From: Duodenibacillus massiliensis
GTDB taxonomy: Bacteria; Pseudomonadota; Gammaproteobacteria; Burkholderiales; Burkholderiaceae_F
DNA length: 33,407 bases
Assembly (NCBI RefSeq): GCF_900128485.1
Contig: NZ_LT635859.1
Span: 295,293 to 328,699 of the forward strand
Direction: 5' to 3'
In this document: positions 24,693-32,873 of the stretch, piece after piece
Numbering within the stretch: the first letter of the stretch is position 1
How the letters are laid out: each line of letters begins with the position of its first letter
Position numbers and translations under genes: made by a program
Notes under the pieces: generated by a model
The model's database searches: none
What the model was told of the DNA's origin: nothing
What the model saw: the letters and a program-made list of their open reading frames with translations, nothing else

Positions 24693-25163
24693 ATGAACGT
24701 CGGAGATAACCTCCTTCCCCTGACTGCCCCGAGCACCGCGGGCACCTTTGATTTGGCTGAGCACAAGGGCCGCTGGGTTGTGTTCTACTTTTACCCCAAG
24801 GACAACACCTCGGCCTGTACGCTGGAAGCGCGGACCTTTTCCTCAGCCAAAGACGAATTCGCCGCTGAGGGCTGCGACATCGTGGGCATCTCGCGCGACA
24901 CCGTGGGCGTGCATCAGGGCTTTTGCAAACGCCAGGACCTCACCATTGAACTCGCAAGCGACAAGGAAGAAGTCCTCTGCAACCGTTTCGGCGTGATTAA
25001 AGACAAGATCATGTACGGAAAACCCTGCCGCGGCATTGTGCGCTCGACCTTTCTCATTGCCCCGGACGGGACGCTTGCCCGCGAGTGGAGAGGCGTGAAG
25101 GTCCCGGGCCACATCGAAGCGGTGCTTGCGGCCCTCAAGGACGCCAAAAAAGCCGCGAAGTAA
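24693..25163 (+). CDS. bcp: Thiol peroxidase of the Bcp/PrxQ family
   Basis: A 156-residue thioredoxin-fold peroxidase that reduces hydrogen peroxide and organic peroxides. WVVFYFYPKDNTSACTLEA holds the peroxidatic Cys42; many homologues have PKDNTPGCT, so Pro-Gly is replaced by Ser-Ala. The usual resolving Cys five residues later is missing (CTLEART), so the enzyme would use another Cys or act as a 1-Cys type. GISRDTVGVHQGFCKR and VRSTFLIAPDGTLAREWRGV are typical. GGAG before ATG 24693 supports the start. The iscB element begins 37 bases after the stop. Confidence 0.92.
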   Translation: MNVGDNLLPLTAPSTAGTFDLAEHKGRWVVFYFYPKDNTSACTLEARTFSSAKDEFAAEGCDIVGISRDTVGVHQGFCKRQDLTIELASDKEEVLCNRFGVIKDKIMYGKPCRGIVRSTFLIAPDGTLAREWRGVKVPGHIEAVLAALKDAKKAAK

Positions 25164-25200
25164 CGCGGACATACTTTTCACAACAAACCGGTAAACACCC

Positions 25201-25483
25201 GTCAACTACCCCTGACTGAAGTCAGAGGCTTGGCAACAAGTCTTGGTTGACTAGCCTCAGTCCATTTTCGGACGGACTCCGTTGGTTGGGAATCCGTTCC
25301 GTCGCAAGACGGGACGCAAACAGGCACCGCGGGATGTCGATCCTAGTCCCGCGCTCTGCGGTCTGCGGTTAAAAGCTCTGAGAGGTAGGAGCAGTGCTTC
25401 AGACAACAAACCCCTTCCAACATTGGCGAAGGATCACCACCGACCGCAAGGTCGAGCAGACGGAGCCCGTGAGGTATCCGTCA
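25201..25483 (+). ncRNA. Omega-RNA (HEARO RNA), copy 2
   Basis: 281/283 identical to copy 1 by eye. It differs at 25264 (A for G) and 25393 (A for G). GNRA hairpins are at 25299-25312 (CCGTC-GCAA-GACGG) and 25441-25454 (CGACC-GCAA-GGTCG); a CGCGGGA/TCCCGCG stem lies between them. The predicted guide is the flank at 25185-25200, AAACCGGTAAACACCC, unrelated to the copy 1 guide. The RNA looks functional even though the adjacent protein gene is not, so it might serve IscB made from copy 1. Confidence 0.72.
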
Positions 25484-25952
25484 ATGGAGAACACTTTGAA
25501 AGTTTTTGTGTTGAATATGCGCGGGCAACCGCTCATGCCGTGCTCCCCGCCCAAGGCGCGTAAGCTCCTTCGGCCGGGAAGGCCGTGCCTGTGCGCCGAA
25601 CGCCCTTTGTGATTCAACTGACGGTGCCGACGGGCGAAACCAAGCAGCCGATCACCTTGGGTGTGGATGCGGGCTACAAGCACGTCGGCCTGAGCGCAAC
25701 GACCGCCAAGGAAGAGTTGTTGGCTTCCGAGGTCGAACTGCGGCAGGACGTGACGGGCTTGCTCTCGGATCGCTTGGCACTTCGCCGCGCCCGACGCAAC
25801 CGCAAGAGCCGCTACCGTGCGCCGCGGTGCGCCGTCTGGACGGTACAAAGATTTCTGCCGGTATTTCCTACAAGAAACTTTCGCTTCTTGAGAAGCGAAA
25901 GATGTTTTTAACTGAACTGAGAAAGGAGGACCGTGATTCCTCCCGCGTCTGA
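25484..25952 (+). pseudogene. iscB: iscB remnant, frameshifted and internally deleted
   Basis: ATG 25484 matches the copy 1 start. Near 25571 one G is missing compared with copy 1 (CTTCGGCCGGG against CTTCGGGCCGGG), so the first frame ends at 25612. The next segment, in another frame, continues to the arginine-rich bridge RRARR and RYRAPR near 25825. Then the sequence jumps to the C-terminal end of an IscB (RRLDGTKISAG, SYKKLSLLEKRKMFLTELRK, stop at 25950-25952) in a third frame. RuvC-II, HNH and RuvC-III are gone. No nuclease can be made from this copy. The stop codon lies inside the end hairpin. Confidence 0.88.
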
Positions 25953-25983
25953 AGACGCGGGTTTCCTCGCGGAATTTCTATGA
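25931..25983. repeat. Element end shared with the tnpA-tnpB element, copy B
   Basis: These 53 bases match 18521-18573 with two mismatches. They hold the end hairpin, CCTCGCGGAATTTC and TATGA. The TATGA includes the start codon of the downstream gene. Confidence 0.9.
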
Positions 25984-28900
25984 GCGTTTTTCTCTCCCAA
26001 ATCCCCTGCTACGGCATCACGGCTGAAATGACCGAAGCGGGCGCGGACCTTGGCCGCAAGGCGTCCGACGTTATCCGCAGCTACTATCCGGCCCCGATCG
26101 GAGAGAAACTTCTCAAGACCAAGAAACTGCGCATCGTGCATCACTTTGATGCGCTTCCGGCACGCATTAAGTACGCCGCCGACAGTTCGGGCTTTGATCA
26201 CGCCGCCTGGTTTGATGAGGAGGAAGACGCCGTGTGGGTGGACGCCCGTCACGCCGACGCCCCGGACTTTATGGCCGAAATCACGGCGTGCGCGGCCTTT
26301 GCCCGAAGCGAGCCCGATGATCCGGAACTCTCCGAGAGCCTCACCCGGCATCTCACAACGGCCGATCTTCTCGACATTGAAGGAACCGGTACCAAAAAGG
26401 TCACGGTCTTTCATCTGGTGGAAAAAACGCTTGCGGCCCTGGAAGGCCTCACGCCCGCAGATGCCCCTTACTATCAGACGCTCAGAGTTTACCGGCTCGC
26501 GTTGATCGGCCTCACGGACTTTCAGATTCCGATCGCGGAACTCTTGTCCGACAAAAAAGCGGCTGCCTGGATTAAGTCCCGCAAGCCCCCGAAACTCTCT
26601 GTTTTTGAAGAACTGCGGTTTTCTGCGGCCCTGGCGCTCATGCGCGTTAAGACTTGGGCAAAAGCTAAGGACGATGATGCCCCGGTCTTTATTCACCGCC
26701 AAAAGGTGAGGCCCGATCCCCTGGCGATTCCGGGTGTCCCCGCCCGCAACGTCGCAAGCTTCACCCAATCCGTCTTTCCGGCGCCCGAAGCCTTTTTCGG
26801 CGAAAAAGCCGCGGAAGAAATCGCCCGGACCACGGACTTTGTGGCGCCCGGCATCCGTATGGGTGACCCGGTGAATCACTGTCTTGACGTGAGTGACGTC
26901 GACCTTGAGCCCGCCGAGATCACGGAAGCAAGTAAACCCCTTGCGGGTTTTGACGTGCGGCCCTGGGCCTACTTTAAGGGCGAGTGCTGCCGCGGAGAGA
27001 AACTTGCGAAGGACTCGTTTTTAGCAGCCCTTTTCGGGCGCTTTTACGCGCCGCAGCTCAATGAATACGCCGACGGCGTCATCATTCCGAGAGCCACCGC
27101 CAAAGTCAGACGCAAGGCCGTTTTGACCCACGTGCAGGTGGCGCCGCGCCTGGACTGGGCGGAACTCACCTTCAGCTCCGGCAGCAAAAAAAGTGCGGCC
27201 GGGTGCTTTTTCACGGCGTTTGCGGGCCTTTGGTGCATGCAGGCCGGGAAATTAAGAGCCCGCACACCGGTAAACCTTGACCTCATTGTCTGGGCTGAAA
27301 AAGTTGAGGCGGTTTCCTCTGAAACGGGACTGAAGGCCTTTGCCCCCGCTGCAGGCGGCAAAACGTCGGATGCGTACGTTGCGGGCATTGCTGAGGTCAC
27401 CGCCAGCAGCACGGAAGGCATTTTGGGCGGCGAAAAGTACCTAAGGCTGACCTGTAAGACGCATGCGACGGGGCGTCCCGCCGTGATTGACGTCCTCGTG
27501 CGAGAAAGCCTTTTTGCTGCGCCGGTGACAGAAAAGATGCGCGTGAAAATCACGGGGTGGCTCATTGCCGGGGAAATGGAACTCATCGACGCCGTGCCCG
27601 CTCAACTGCGTGACTTTCCGGAAAAAGACGACATGGTTGCTGAAGGCCTCTCGCATCCGGGCGTGCGGCGCAGACTACGCTTAAGAGGCACAACGCTTGA
27701 TGTTCTGAAACTCGCCGCCTCAACGTCCGCACGCAATGTGCTTCTCCGCAGAAAGGTTTACGAAGGGCTCACGCACATTGCGCAGAAGTCGCCCGCGGCC
27801 CTGGCGATGGCCGCCATCATAAACCACAAGCACCACGTTGATACGCTCATTGAGGATGAGTTTCATTCTTACCGGGAACTGGGTCGTGCGGTACTTGCCG
27901 CGGTCCCGCAGGCCGCGGGGCTCCTGGGCTTTGCCCCGGACGTAAAACTCGGATTAAAGCGCCTTATCGGCGCAAATCTTGAGCGGCAGCTTTTCCTCTG
28001 GACCCGCATGCCCAAGGCACTCCTTAAGTATTCCATCCCCTTTAAGGACTATGCGCCCGGCACGATGAGTAAAGAGGCACAGATTGAACTTAATGTTCTC
28101 ACGACTGCCGCGGGCCTGGGCGACATGTTTGTGCCGCGGGAAACCGCGCGCCGCATTGCGCTCGGAATCGGCACGCAGGCCGACAACGATCTTGCGCTTG
28201 AGATTTTGTCGCTTGCCGTTGAAACGCCCTCGGGGATGTTGGACGCCACAGCCTTTTCGACCCTGGGGCCCGAAAGCCTCTCAATGAGCGACACGGAGCT
28301 TGTGAAGCGCTTTAAGGCGCTCTGCCGGGAAGACGCTTCACCCAGGAATCTTCTGACGCTCGTTTTGGCGCTTGCGCGCGGCGGCCGTGAGGCCGATCCT
28401 CAGGCAATGCTTCTGGGGCTCAAAATCATTGAGTTCGTTTCGGAAAAAACGGCGCTCCCCGTGCTGCAGGACATCCGCTCGATCTTTGAAACGGGACTGA
28501 CGCCCGAAGAGAAAAAAGAGTTCCCGACCTTTGACATCAAAGCGGCGTTAAATCTTGAGAGCCTGCCGGAACTTAACTTTGACAGCTTCACGACAACAGT
28601 GAGCGACCCCGCAGAGAGCATGCTCTTCAGTTACGCGGGGTTTGTCAAGGAACTCACGCAGGGGCGCGATGAGGCGGCGCTTTTTCAGTATCTCGACTTC
28701 ATGATGGAGAACGCGGCTGCCTTTTCCGATCCCGTGATCCGACTGCAGAAAGAAGCCGAAGACTCTCCCTATGAATTCTGGCAGTGGGTGGACGCTGATA
28801 CCGCGGAACATCCTGCGCCCGTGCCGCGGCTTTTGGTCGTGGCCGATAAGGTGCAGGGAGCTCACGCGCAAACCGGCGTCAAGGGCGCCATGCGCGGCAT

Positions 28901-29465
28901 GTACCCCTTCTTTGCCGCGGGCACCGGGGCGCTCATCAAACCCATGAAAGCGATACAGACCGAAAACGAGGCAATGGGACAGTTTGTCACGGAACTCATG
29001 AGTCCCGCGGCCGATTCTGGCGCCGTGATCGTGCACGCTGTGGACGCCCTTTGGGCCGCCAACCGCCCGACCTATAAGCCCGGGACCTGGTGGCAGGCTC
29101 AGGTCGCGGGCATTGTCATGGACCTTGGCGCAGGGGCGGATGCCGCCGCCCGCAAAATGGCGGTGCAGGTCCCGAACTTCACGGAACTGATGCCCGGGAT
29201 GCTCTTTCTGACGGGCCGCATCCTTGAAGTGAACGAACACTGGGCAAGCATTGCGGGTGTGGCGTTTGCGCGCATTTTGATGAAGCTTGAGGGAGAGCTC
29301 GCGTTTGACACCTTCCCCCTTTACTGCCCGCAGGCGATGTTTGATGAAAGCCGCAAAGTCGTCAAAGTCGCACCGGGCGAAATGTTCACCGCCGTCGCGA
29401 TGCTGCAGCTTTATGTCACGCAGGAAGCCTATGCCGTTACCGATGCGAAGAAAACGCTGCATTAA
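25980..29465 (+). CDS. Large protein of unknown function (1161 residues)
   Basis: I do not recognise this family. The protein is acidic to neutral and shows no signal peptide or clear membrane span, so it is probably cytoplasmic. A stretch near residues 460-545 (YVAGIAEVTAS...VKITGWLIAGEMELID) looks like an OB-fold or beta-barrel module, and a similar beta-rich pattern recurs near the C-terminus (LAFDTFPLYCPQAMF, VVKVAPGEMFTAVAML); this is weak. The middle (about 560-900) is mostly helical. ATG 25980 lies directly after the iscB element, so the native upstream region is displaced; GGAA five bases before the ATG, from the element end, is the only Shine-Dalgarno-like sequence. It overlaps the next gene by 35 bases and heads a three-gene operon ending in topB. 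Confidence 0.75.
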   Translation: MSVFLSQIPCYGITAEMTEAGADLGRKASDVIRSYYPAPIGEKLLKTKKLRIVHHFDALPARIKYAADSSGFDHAAWFDEEEDAVWVDARHADAPDFMAEITACAAFARSEPDDPELSESLTRHLTTADLLDIEGTGTKKVTVFHLVEKTLAALEGLTPADAPYYQTLRVYRLALIGLTDFQIPIAELLSDKKAAAWIKSRKPPKLSVFEELRFSAALALMRVKTWAKAKDDDAPVFIHRQKVRPDPLAIPGVPARNVASFTQSVFPAPEAFFGEKAAEEIARTTDFVAPGIRMGDPVNHCLDVSDVDLEPAEITEASKPLAGFDVRPWAYFKGECCRGEKLAKDSFLAALFGRFYAPQLNEYADGVIIPRATAKVRRKAVLTHVQVAPRLDWAELTFSSGSKKSAAGCFFTAFAGLWCMQAGKLRARTPVNLDLIVWAEKVEAVSSETGLKAFAPAAGGKTSDAYVAGIAEVTASSTEGILGGEKYLRLTCKTHATGRPAVIDVLVRESLFAAPVTEKMRVKITGWLIAGEMELIDAVPAQLRDFPEKDDMVAEGLSHPGVRRRLRLRGTTLDVLKLAASTSARNVLLRRKVYEGLTHIAQKSPAALAMAAIINHKHHVDTLIEDEFHSYRELGRAVLAAVPQAAGLLGFAPDVKLGLKRLIGANLERQLFLWTRMPKALLKYSIPFKDYAPGTMSKEAQIELNVLTTAAGLGDMFVPRETARRIALGIGTQADNDLALEILSLAVETPSGMLDATAFSTLGPESLSMSDTELVKRFKALCREDASPRNLLTLVLALARGGREADPQAMLLGLKIIEFVSEKTALPVLQDIRSIFETGLTPEEKKEFPTFDIKAALNLESLPELNFDSFTTTVSDPAESMLFSYAGFVKELTQGRDEAALFQYLDFMMENAAAFSDPVIRLQKEAEDSPYEFWQWVDADTAEHPAPVPRLLVVADKVQGAHAQTGVKGAMRGMYPFFAAGTGALIKPMKAIQTENEAMGQFVTELMSPAADSGAVIVHAVDALWAANRPTYKPGTWWQAQVAGIVMDLGAGADAAARKMAVQVPNFTELMPGMLFLTGRILEVNEHWASIAGVAFARILMKLEGELAFDTFPLYCPQAMFDESRKVVKVAPGEMFTAVAMLQLYVTQEAYAVTDAKKTLH

Positions 29466-30759
29466 GGCGCTTTCCGCGGTGCTTCTCACAGCGTTTGCCG
29501 CAGGCAGCGCTTCAGCAATCGAAAGCCGCCTCACTGAAGCCTTAAGCGCACCGAAGCCGCTGACGGTTTCTGCGGCAGCTCAAGACGCTGCCGCACTGGT
29601 GGGGGCGGCGCTTGCCTCCTCGGGCGAAGCCCTCTGGCGCCGTAACCTCGCGTCCTTTTTATCGGGGCGCCCCGCAGACGGCACAGCGGGCGGCATTGCC
29701 GCGCTGCGCACGGGGCTCACGACCTTCGGGTTTTCGCCCTCAGCCTTAACGCCCCTGCCGCAAACACTTAAGTCTGAGGACAAAGCAGGAACCCCGGTTT
29801 TGGCACTTCAAAACGGCGTCTGCGTGCGGCGGCCGGGAAAGCTCTCTGACGCCCCTGCCCTTTTGATTTCCGTTCCCGTGCGGCCCGGAACAGAAGCCGC
29901 GCAGGCCCTCTTATTTTCCCTTGCGCACGTCTGGCAGGAAAAAAGGGCGGCCGTGACCGCCTCACCCGTCTTCTTTTGCGGGTTTAAAGCTTCGGGCGAC
30001 GCGGGCACGGCGGCCGCGCAGGAATTTGCGGAGGCAGCACAAAAAGCCCTCCCTGCGGGGCTTGCCGCACACATTGAACTCGCGGGCGACCCCCGCTGCT
30101 CATACGTGAACTTTTTGGGCTCTCATACGGTGACACTCACCCTTACCGACCGCAGGCTTCACTGGCAGGGGCGGGACACGGGTAAATCAACGGCCGCAGA
30201 GGCTCTGAAAAACCTCAAGACAACGCTTGCCTCCGTCACAACACCGTGGAGTGAAAACCGTGAGACGCCGCGCGTGGAAGTGAGGACCGGCGACGTGTCC
30301 TGCGCCGCAGGCGTCACGCAGTTTGTAAGGCCCGTCTGTTCCCTCCCCGTGACGATTCTGTCGCGCTCGCGCGTTGCAACGGACAAAACCCGCGAAAAGC
30401 TCCTCGCCGCCGCCTTTGCCGCCGTGGAAAAAATGAACGAGATCCGCGCGGGACGCAGCGACTTTGTGCTCGGGTTTGACAATGTTTCGCGCACCCTTCC
30501 CGCGGCCGGCGATCCCGCGGGGCCCGCACTTACTGCCTGGCAGGCGGCCTTTGCCGCCGTTTCACAAAGCGTGGTGTCAACGCGCTTTGTGACGGGCGCT
30601 GCGGGTCAGAGCGCCCATCAGGGGATAGCGTCGATAAAGCTCGGGGATGCTGCCCATCCCTTAAAAGACACCGCGGCCGATGACGCTTCGCTTCTCAAAG
30701 CCCTCACCGAAACCGTGACGGGACTTGACGTCCTTTTGACCGCGGAGAAAGCCCCATGA
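29431..30759 (+). CDS. Exported protein of unknown function
   Basis: About 442 residues with a Sec signal peptide (MPLPMRRKRCIKALSAVLLT, then AFAAGSASA before IES). AGGAAG before ATG 29431 decides the start; the frame is open upstream to 29287, within the preceding gene. The mature part is Ala-rich. The end, SAHQGIASIKLGDAAHP followed by a run with LLKALTETVTGLDVLL, faintly resembles the C-terminal part of M20/M28-type metallopeptidases, as does GSHTVTLTLTDRRLHW for a dimerisation domain. The metal ligands I would expect are not convincing, so I do not assign a function. It overlaps the 1161-residue gene by 35 bases and topB by four (ATGA). Confidence 0.7.
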   Translation: MPLPMRRKRCIKALSAVLLTAFAAGSASAIESRLTEALSAPKPLTVSAAAQDAAALVGAALASSGEALWRRNLASFLSGRPADGTAGGIAALRTGLTTFGFSPSALTPLPQTLKSEDKAGTPVLALQNGVCVRRPGKLSDAPALLISVPVRPGTEAAQALLFSLAHVWQEKRAAVTASPVFFCGFKASGDAGTAAAQEFAEAAQKALPAGLAAHIELAGDPRCSYVNFLGSHTVTLTLTDRRLHWQGRDTGKSTAAEALKNLKTTLASVTTPWSENRETPRVEVRTGDVSCAAGVTQFVRPVCSLPVTILSRSRVATDKTREKLLAAAFAAVEKMNEIRAGRSDFVLGFDNVSRTLPAAGDPAGPALTAWQAAFAAVSQSVVSTRFVTGAAGQSAHQGIASIKLGDAAHPLKDTAADDASLLKALTETVTGLDVLLTAEKAP

Positions 30760-32666
30760 AGCTTTTTATCGCGGAAAAGCCGTCGCTTGCGAAAGCCATT
30801 GCCGAAGAGATCGGCGTGAAAAGCCGCTCCGGGGGTTCGATTGCCTGCAATAACGACACCGTCGTCACCTGGTGCTTCGGTCATCTTTTGGAGCAGGCTG
30901 AGCCCGATGAGTACCTCCCCGACGGCATTCCGCTTACGAGCAAAGGGAAAAAACGCTGGCGGCTCAAGGACCTCCCGATATTTCCGAAAGAATGGGTGGT
31001 GGAACCCAAAAACGATGCGGGCGTCACGCGCCAGTTAAAGCTGATCGGGGAGCTGATCGGACGGGCTGAAACGGTTGTGAACGCGGGCGACCCGGACCGT
31101 GAGGGGCAGCTTCTCGTTGATGAAGTGATTGAGCATTTCGGCTGCACAAAACCGGTGGAGCGCTTCTGGGTTTCCGCCGTTGACCCGGCGTCGATCCGCA
31201 AGGGCCTCAAAGACCTCCGGGAAAACGCGCGCTACGCCGGCATGCGCGACGCGGCACGGGCGCGCTCCAGAGCCGACTGGCTTCTCGGGATGAATCTTTC
31301 GCGCGCCTATACGCTTTTAAATAAGGTTCCCCAGGGGGAAAACAACCTCATCACCGTGGGGCGCGTGCAGACGCCGACGCTCACCATGGTCGCGCGCCGC
31401 GACTATGCCGTCCGTAACTTCAAACCCGTCCCCTACCTCGTGATCGGCGTGGTCCTCACGGCCAAAGACCGCACCTTTACCGCGCGCCACAAACCCCGTG
31501 ACGACCAGAAAGGTTTGGACGCGGAAGGCAAGTACTTCATTAATCTCGATCTGGCCCGGGCACTTGCTGAAAAACTTAAGAGCGAAACCACCGCTACGGT
31601 AGTCTCTGCTGAAACCAAACGCCGGAAACTGCAGCCCCCCAAAGCTTATTCGCTTGCCGACATCCAGGTCGAAGCCAACCGGACTCTGGGGCTTTCCGCC
31701 GAAGACACCCTTAACATCTGTCAGTCGCTTTATGAAGTGCATAAGATCACGAGTTACCCCCGTACCGACTGCGGGTACCTGCCGGAATCCCAGCACGCCG
31801 AGGCCCCGGACGTTTTAAAGGCGATTGCAGCGACCTTCCCGGCGGCAGCCGCAGCCTGCGCCAAGGCTGATCCGAAATTGAAAAGCCAGACCTTTAACGA
31901 CAAAAAGATCTCGGCCCACCACGGCATTGTGCCTGTAGCCAACACCGCGGACTGGTCGCGCCTTAACGACCGGGAAAAAGCGGTGTACCGGTTAATCGCC
32001 AAGCGCTACATCGCGCAGTTTTATCCGGTGCACACCTATGACGCCACCGAAATCGTCTTTACGATCGGCGGCGAAACTTTTACTTCCAAAGGCAAAGTCA
32101 TTATCGACAAGGGCTGGAAGCTTCTTTACGAAAAGCCCGAAAAACCGGTGAAGGCTGAGGAGCCCAAAGACGCGGGTAAGACAGAATCCGCCGAAGACGA
32201 TCAGACGCTTCCCAAACTCAAAAAGGGGGAAACGGCTCAAGTGAACGAAATCACCACGCGCGAAGACAAAACCAAGCCCCCGCTTTACTTTACGGAAGGT
32301 ACGCTCATTGCCGCAATGGAAAACATCTGGCGCGCCTTTGAAGACGAAAATCTGCAAAAGCAGCTCAAAGACGCCGGAGGCATCGGGACACCCGCGACAC
32401 GCGCCGCGATCATCTCAGAACTCAAACGCCGCGGGTTTCTCGAGACCGAAGGCAAAAAACTGCACTGCTCCACGGTAGGACGCAACCTTCTTTTAAAGGT
32501 AAGTCCCAAGATCCGCAGTGCGGTGATGACCGCGCGGTTTGAGGAAATGCTCAAAGAAGTTGAGGCCGGGAAGGCCGGTGTAAACGACTTTGTCGCACAG
32601 TACGAGGCCTTTATCCTCACGGAAATCAATGAGGCCAAACGGCAGGCCTGGGGTGATCCTTTTTAA
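30756..32666 (+). CDS. topB: DNA topoisomerase III
   Basis: A 636-residue type IA topoisomerase that decatenates and relaxes DNA through a 5'-phosphotyrosine link. The Toprim domain starts MKLFIAEKPSLAKAIAEEIG and has VNAGDPDREGQLLVDEVI. The catalytic Tyr334 lies in ITSYPRTDCGYLP. ENNLITVGRVQTPTLTMVARR and AMENIWRAFEDENLQKQLKD, followed by GGIGTPATRA, are typical of TopB. The C-terminus stops soon after the core without zinc-finger domains, as in short TopB forms. The start codon overlaps the previous stop (ATGA), implying translational coupling to the exported protein. Confidence 0.95.
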   Translation: MKLFIAEKPSLAKAIAEEIGVKSRSGGSIACNNDTVVTWCFGHLLEQAEPDEYLPDGIPLTSKGKKRWRLKDLPIFPKEWVVEPKNDAGVTRQLKLIGELIGRAETVVNAGDPDREGQLLVDEVIEHFGCTKPVERFWVSAVDPASIRKGLKDLRENARYAGMRDAARARSRADWLLGMNLSRAYTLLNKVPQGENNLITVGRVQTPTLTMVARRDYAVRNFKPVPYLVIGVVLTAKDRTFTARHKPRDDQKGLDAEGKYFINLDLARALAEKLKSETTATVVSAETKRRKLQPPKAYSLADIQVEANRTLGLSAEDTLNICQSLYEVHKITSYPRTDCGYLPESQHAEAPDVLKAIAATFPAAAAACAKADPKLKSQTFNDKKISAHHGIVPVANTADWSRLNDREKAVYRLIAKRYIAQFYPVHTYDATEIVFTIGGETFTSKGKVIIDKGWKLLYEKPEKPVKAEEPKDAGKTESAEDDQTLPKLKKGETAQVNEITTREDKTKPPLYFTEGTLIAAMENIWRAFEDENLQKQLKDAGGIGTPATRAAIISELKRRGFLETEGKKLHCSTVGRNLLLKVSPKIRSAVMTARFEEMLKEVEAGKAGVNDFVAQYEAFILTEINEAKRQAWGDPF

Positions 32667-32873
32667 AGGCGAATTCAGGCACGGCTTCCCGGCTTTTGTT
32701 CCTTTGAATTGCCTTGATTTTCCGTACGGCAGAATTTGCCCCGGACTGCATCTTTCCACTCTTCCGGATTGCTCGGAGCAACATCGGAATACCTGAGTTT
32801 TAAAGCAGAAAATCGACAAAACCAGTAACCACAAGGTCTAACGGCTGGTTTTGATTATTTTCTTGTTGTACTT
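32667..32873. other. Intergenic region between topB and the IS, with a hairpin at 32818-32852
   Basis: AAAACCAG (32818-32825) pairs with CTGGTTTT (32845-32852). It lies 22 bases after the stop of the minus-strand transposase and may be its terminator. An imperfect AAGGC...GCCTT repeat follows topB and could be its weak terminator. No gene is seen; the outer end of the IS must fall somewhere here. Confidence 0.45.

Larger units (their letters stand above)
25201..25978 (+). mobile_element. IscB (HEARO-type) element, copy 2, internally deleted
   Basis: This complete but shrunken element runs from GTCAAC at 25201 to GGAATTTC at 25978. The omega-RNA region is intact and nearly identical to copy 1. 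The iscB gene is broken, and about two thirds of it is missing. The 3' end hairpin CCCGCGTC/GACGCGGG (25942-25961) and the outer 53 bases match the tnpA-side end of the IS200/IS605-type element at 18521-18573. It is inserted between the peroxiredoxin gene and a large unknown gene, whose ATG lies within the TATGA target motif. It has no transposase of its own. Confidence 0.85.

Noticed and set aside
25585-25911. The 108-codon frame as a functional mini-IscB
   Set aside because: It lacks the true start, RuvC-II, HNH and RuvC-III, and its end is out of frame with the real C-terminus. It is part of a broken gene.
29287-29430. Extended N-terminus of the exported protein
   Set aside because: The extension lies within the end of the preceding gene. 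AGGAAG before ATG 29431 and the signal peptide directly after it decide the start.
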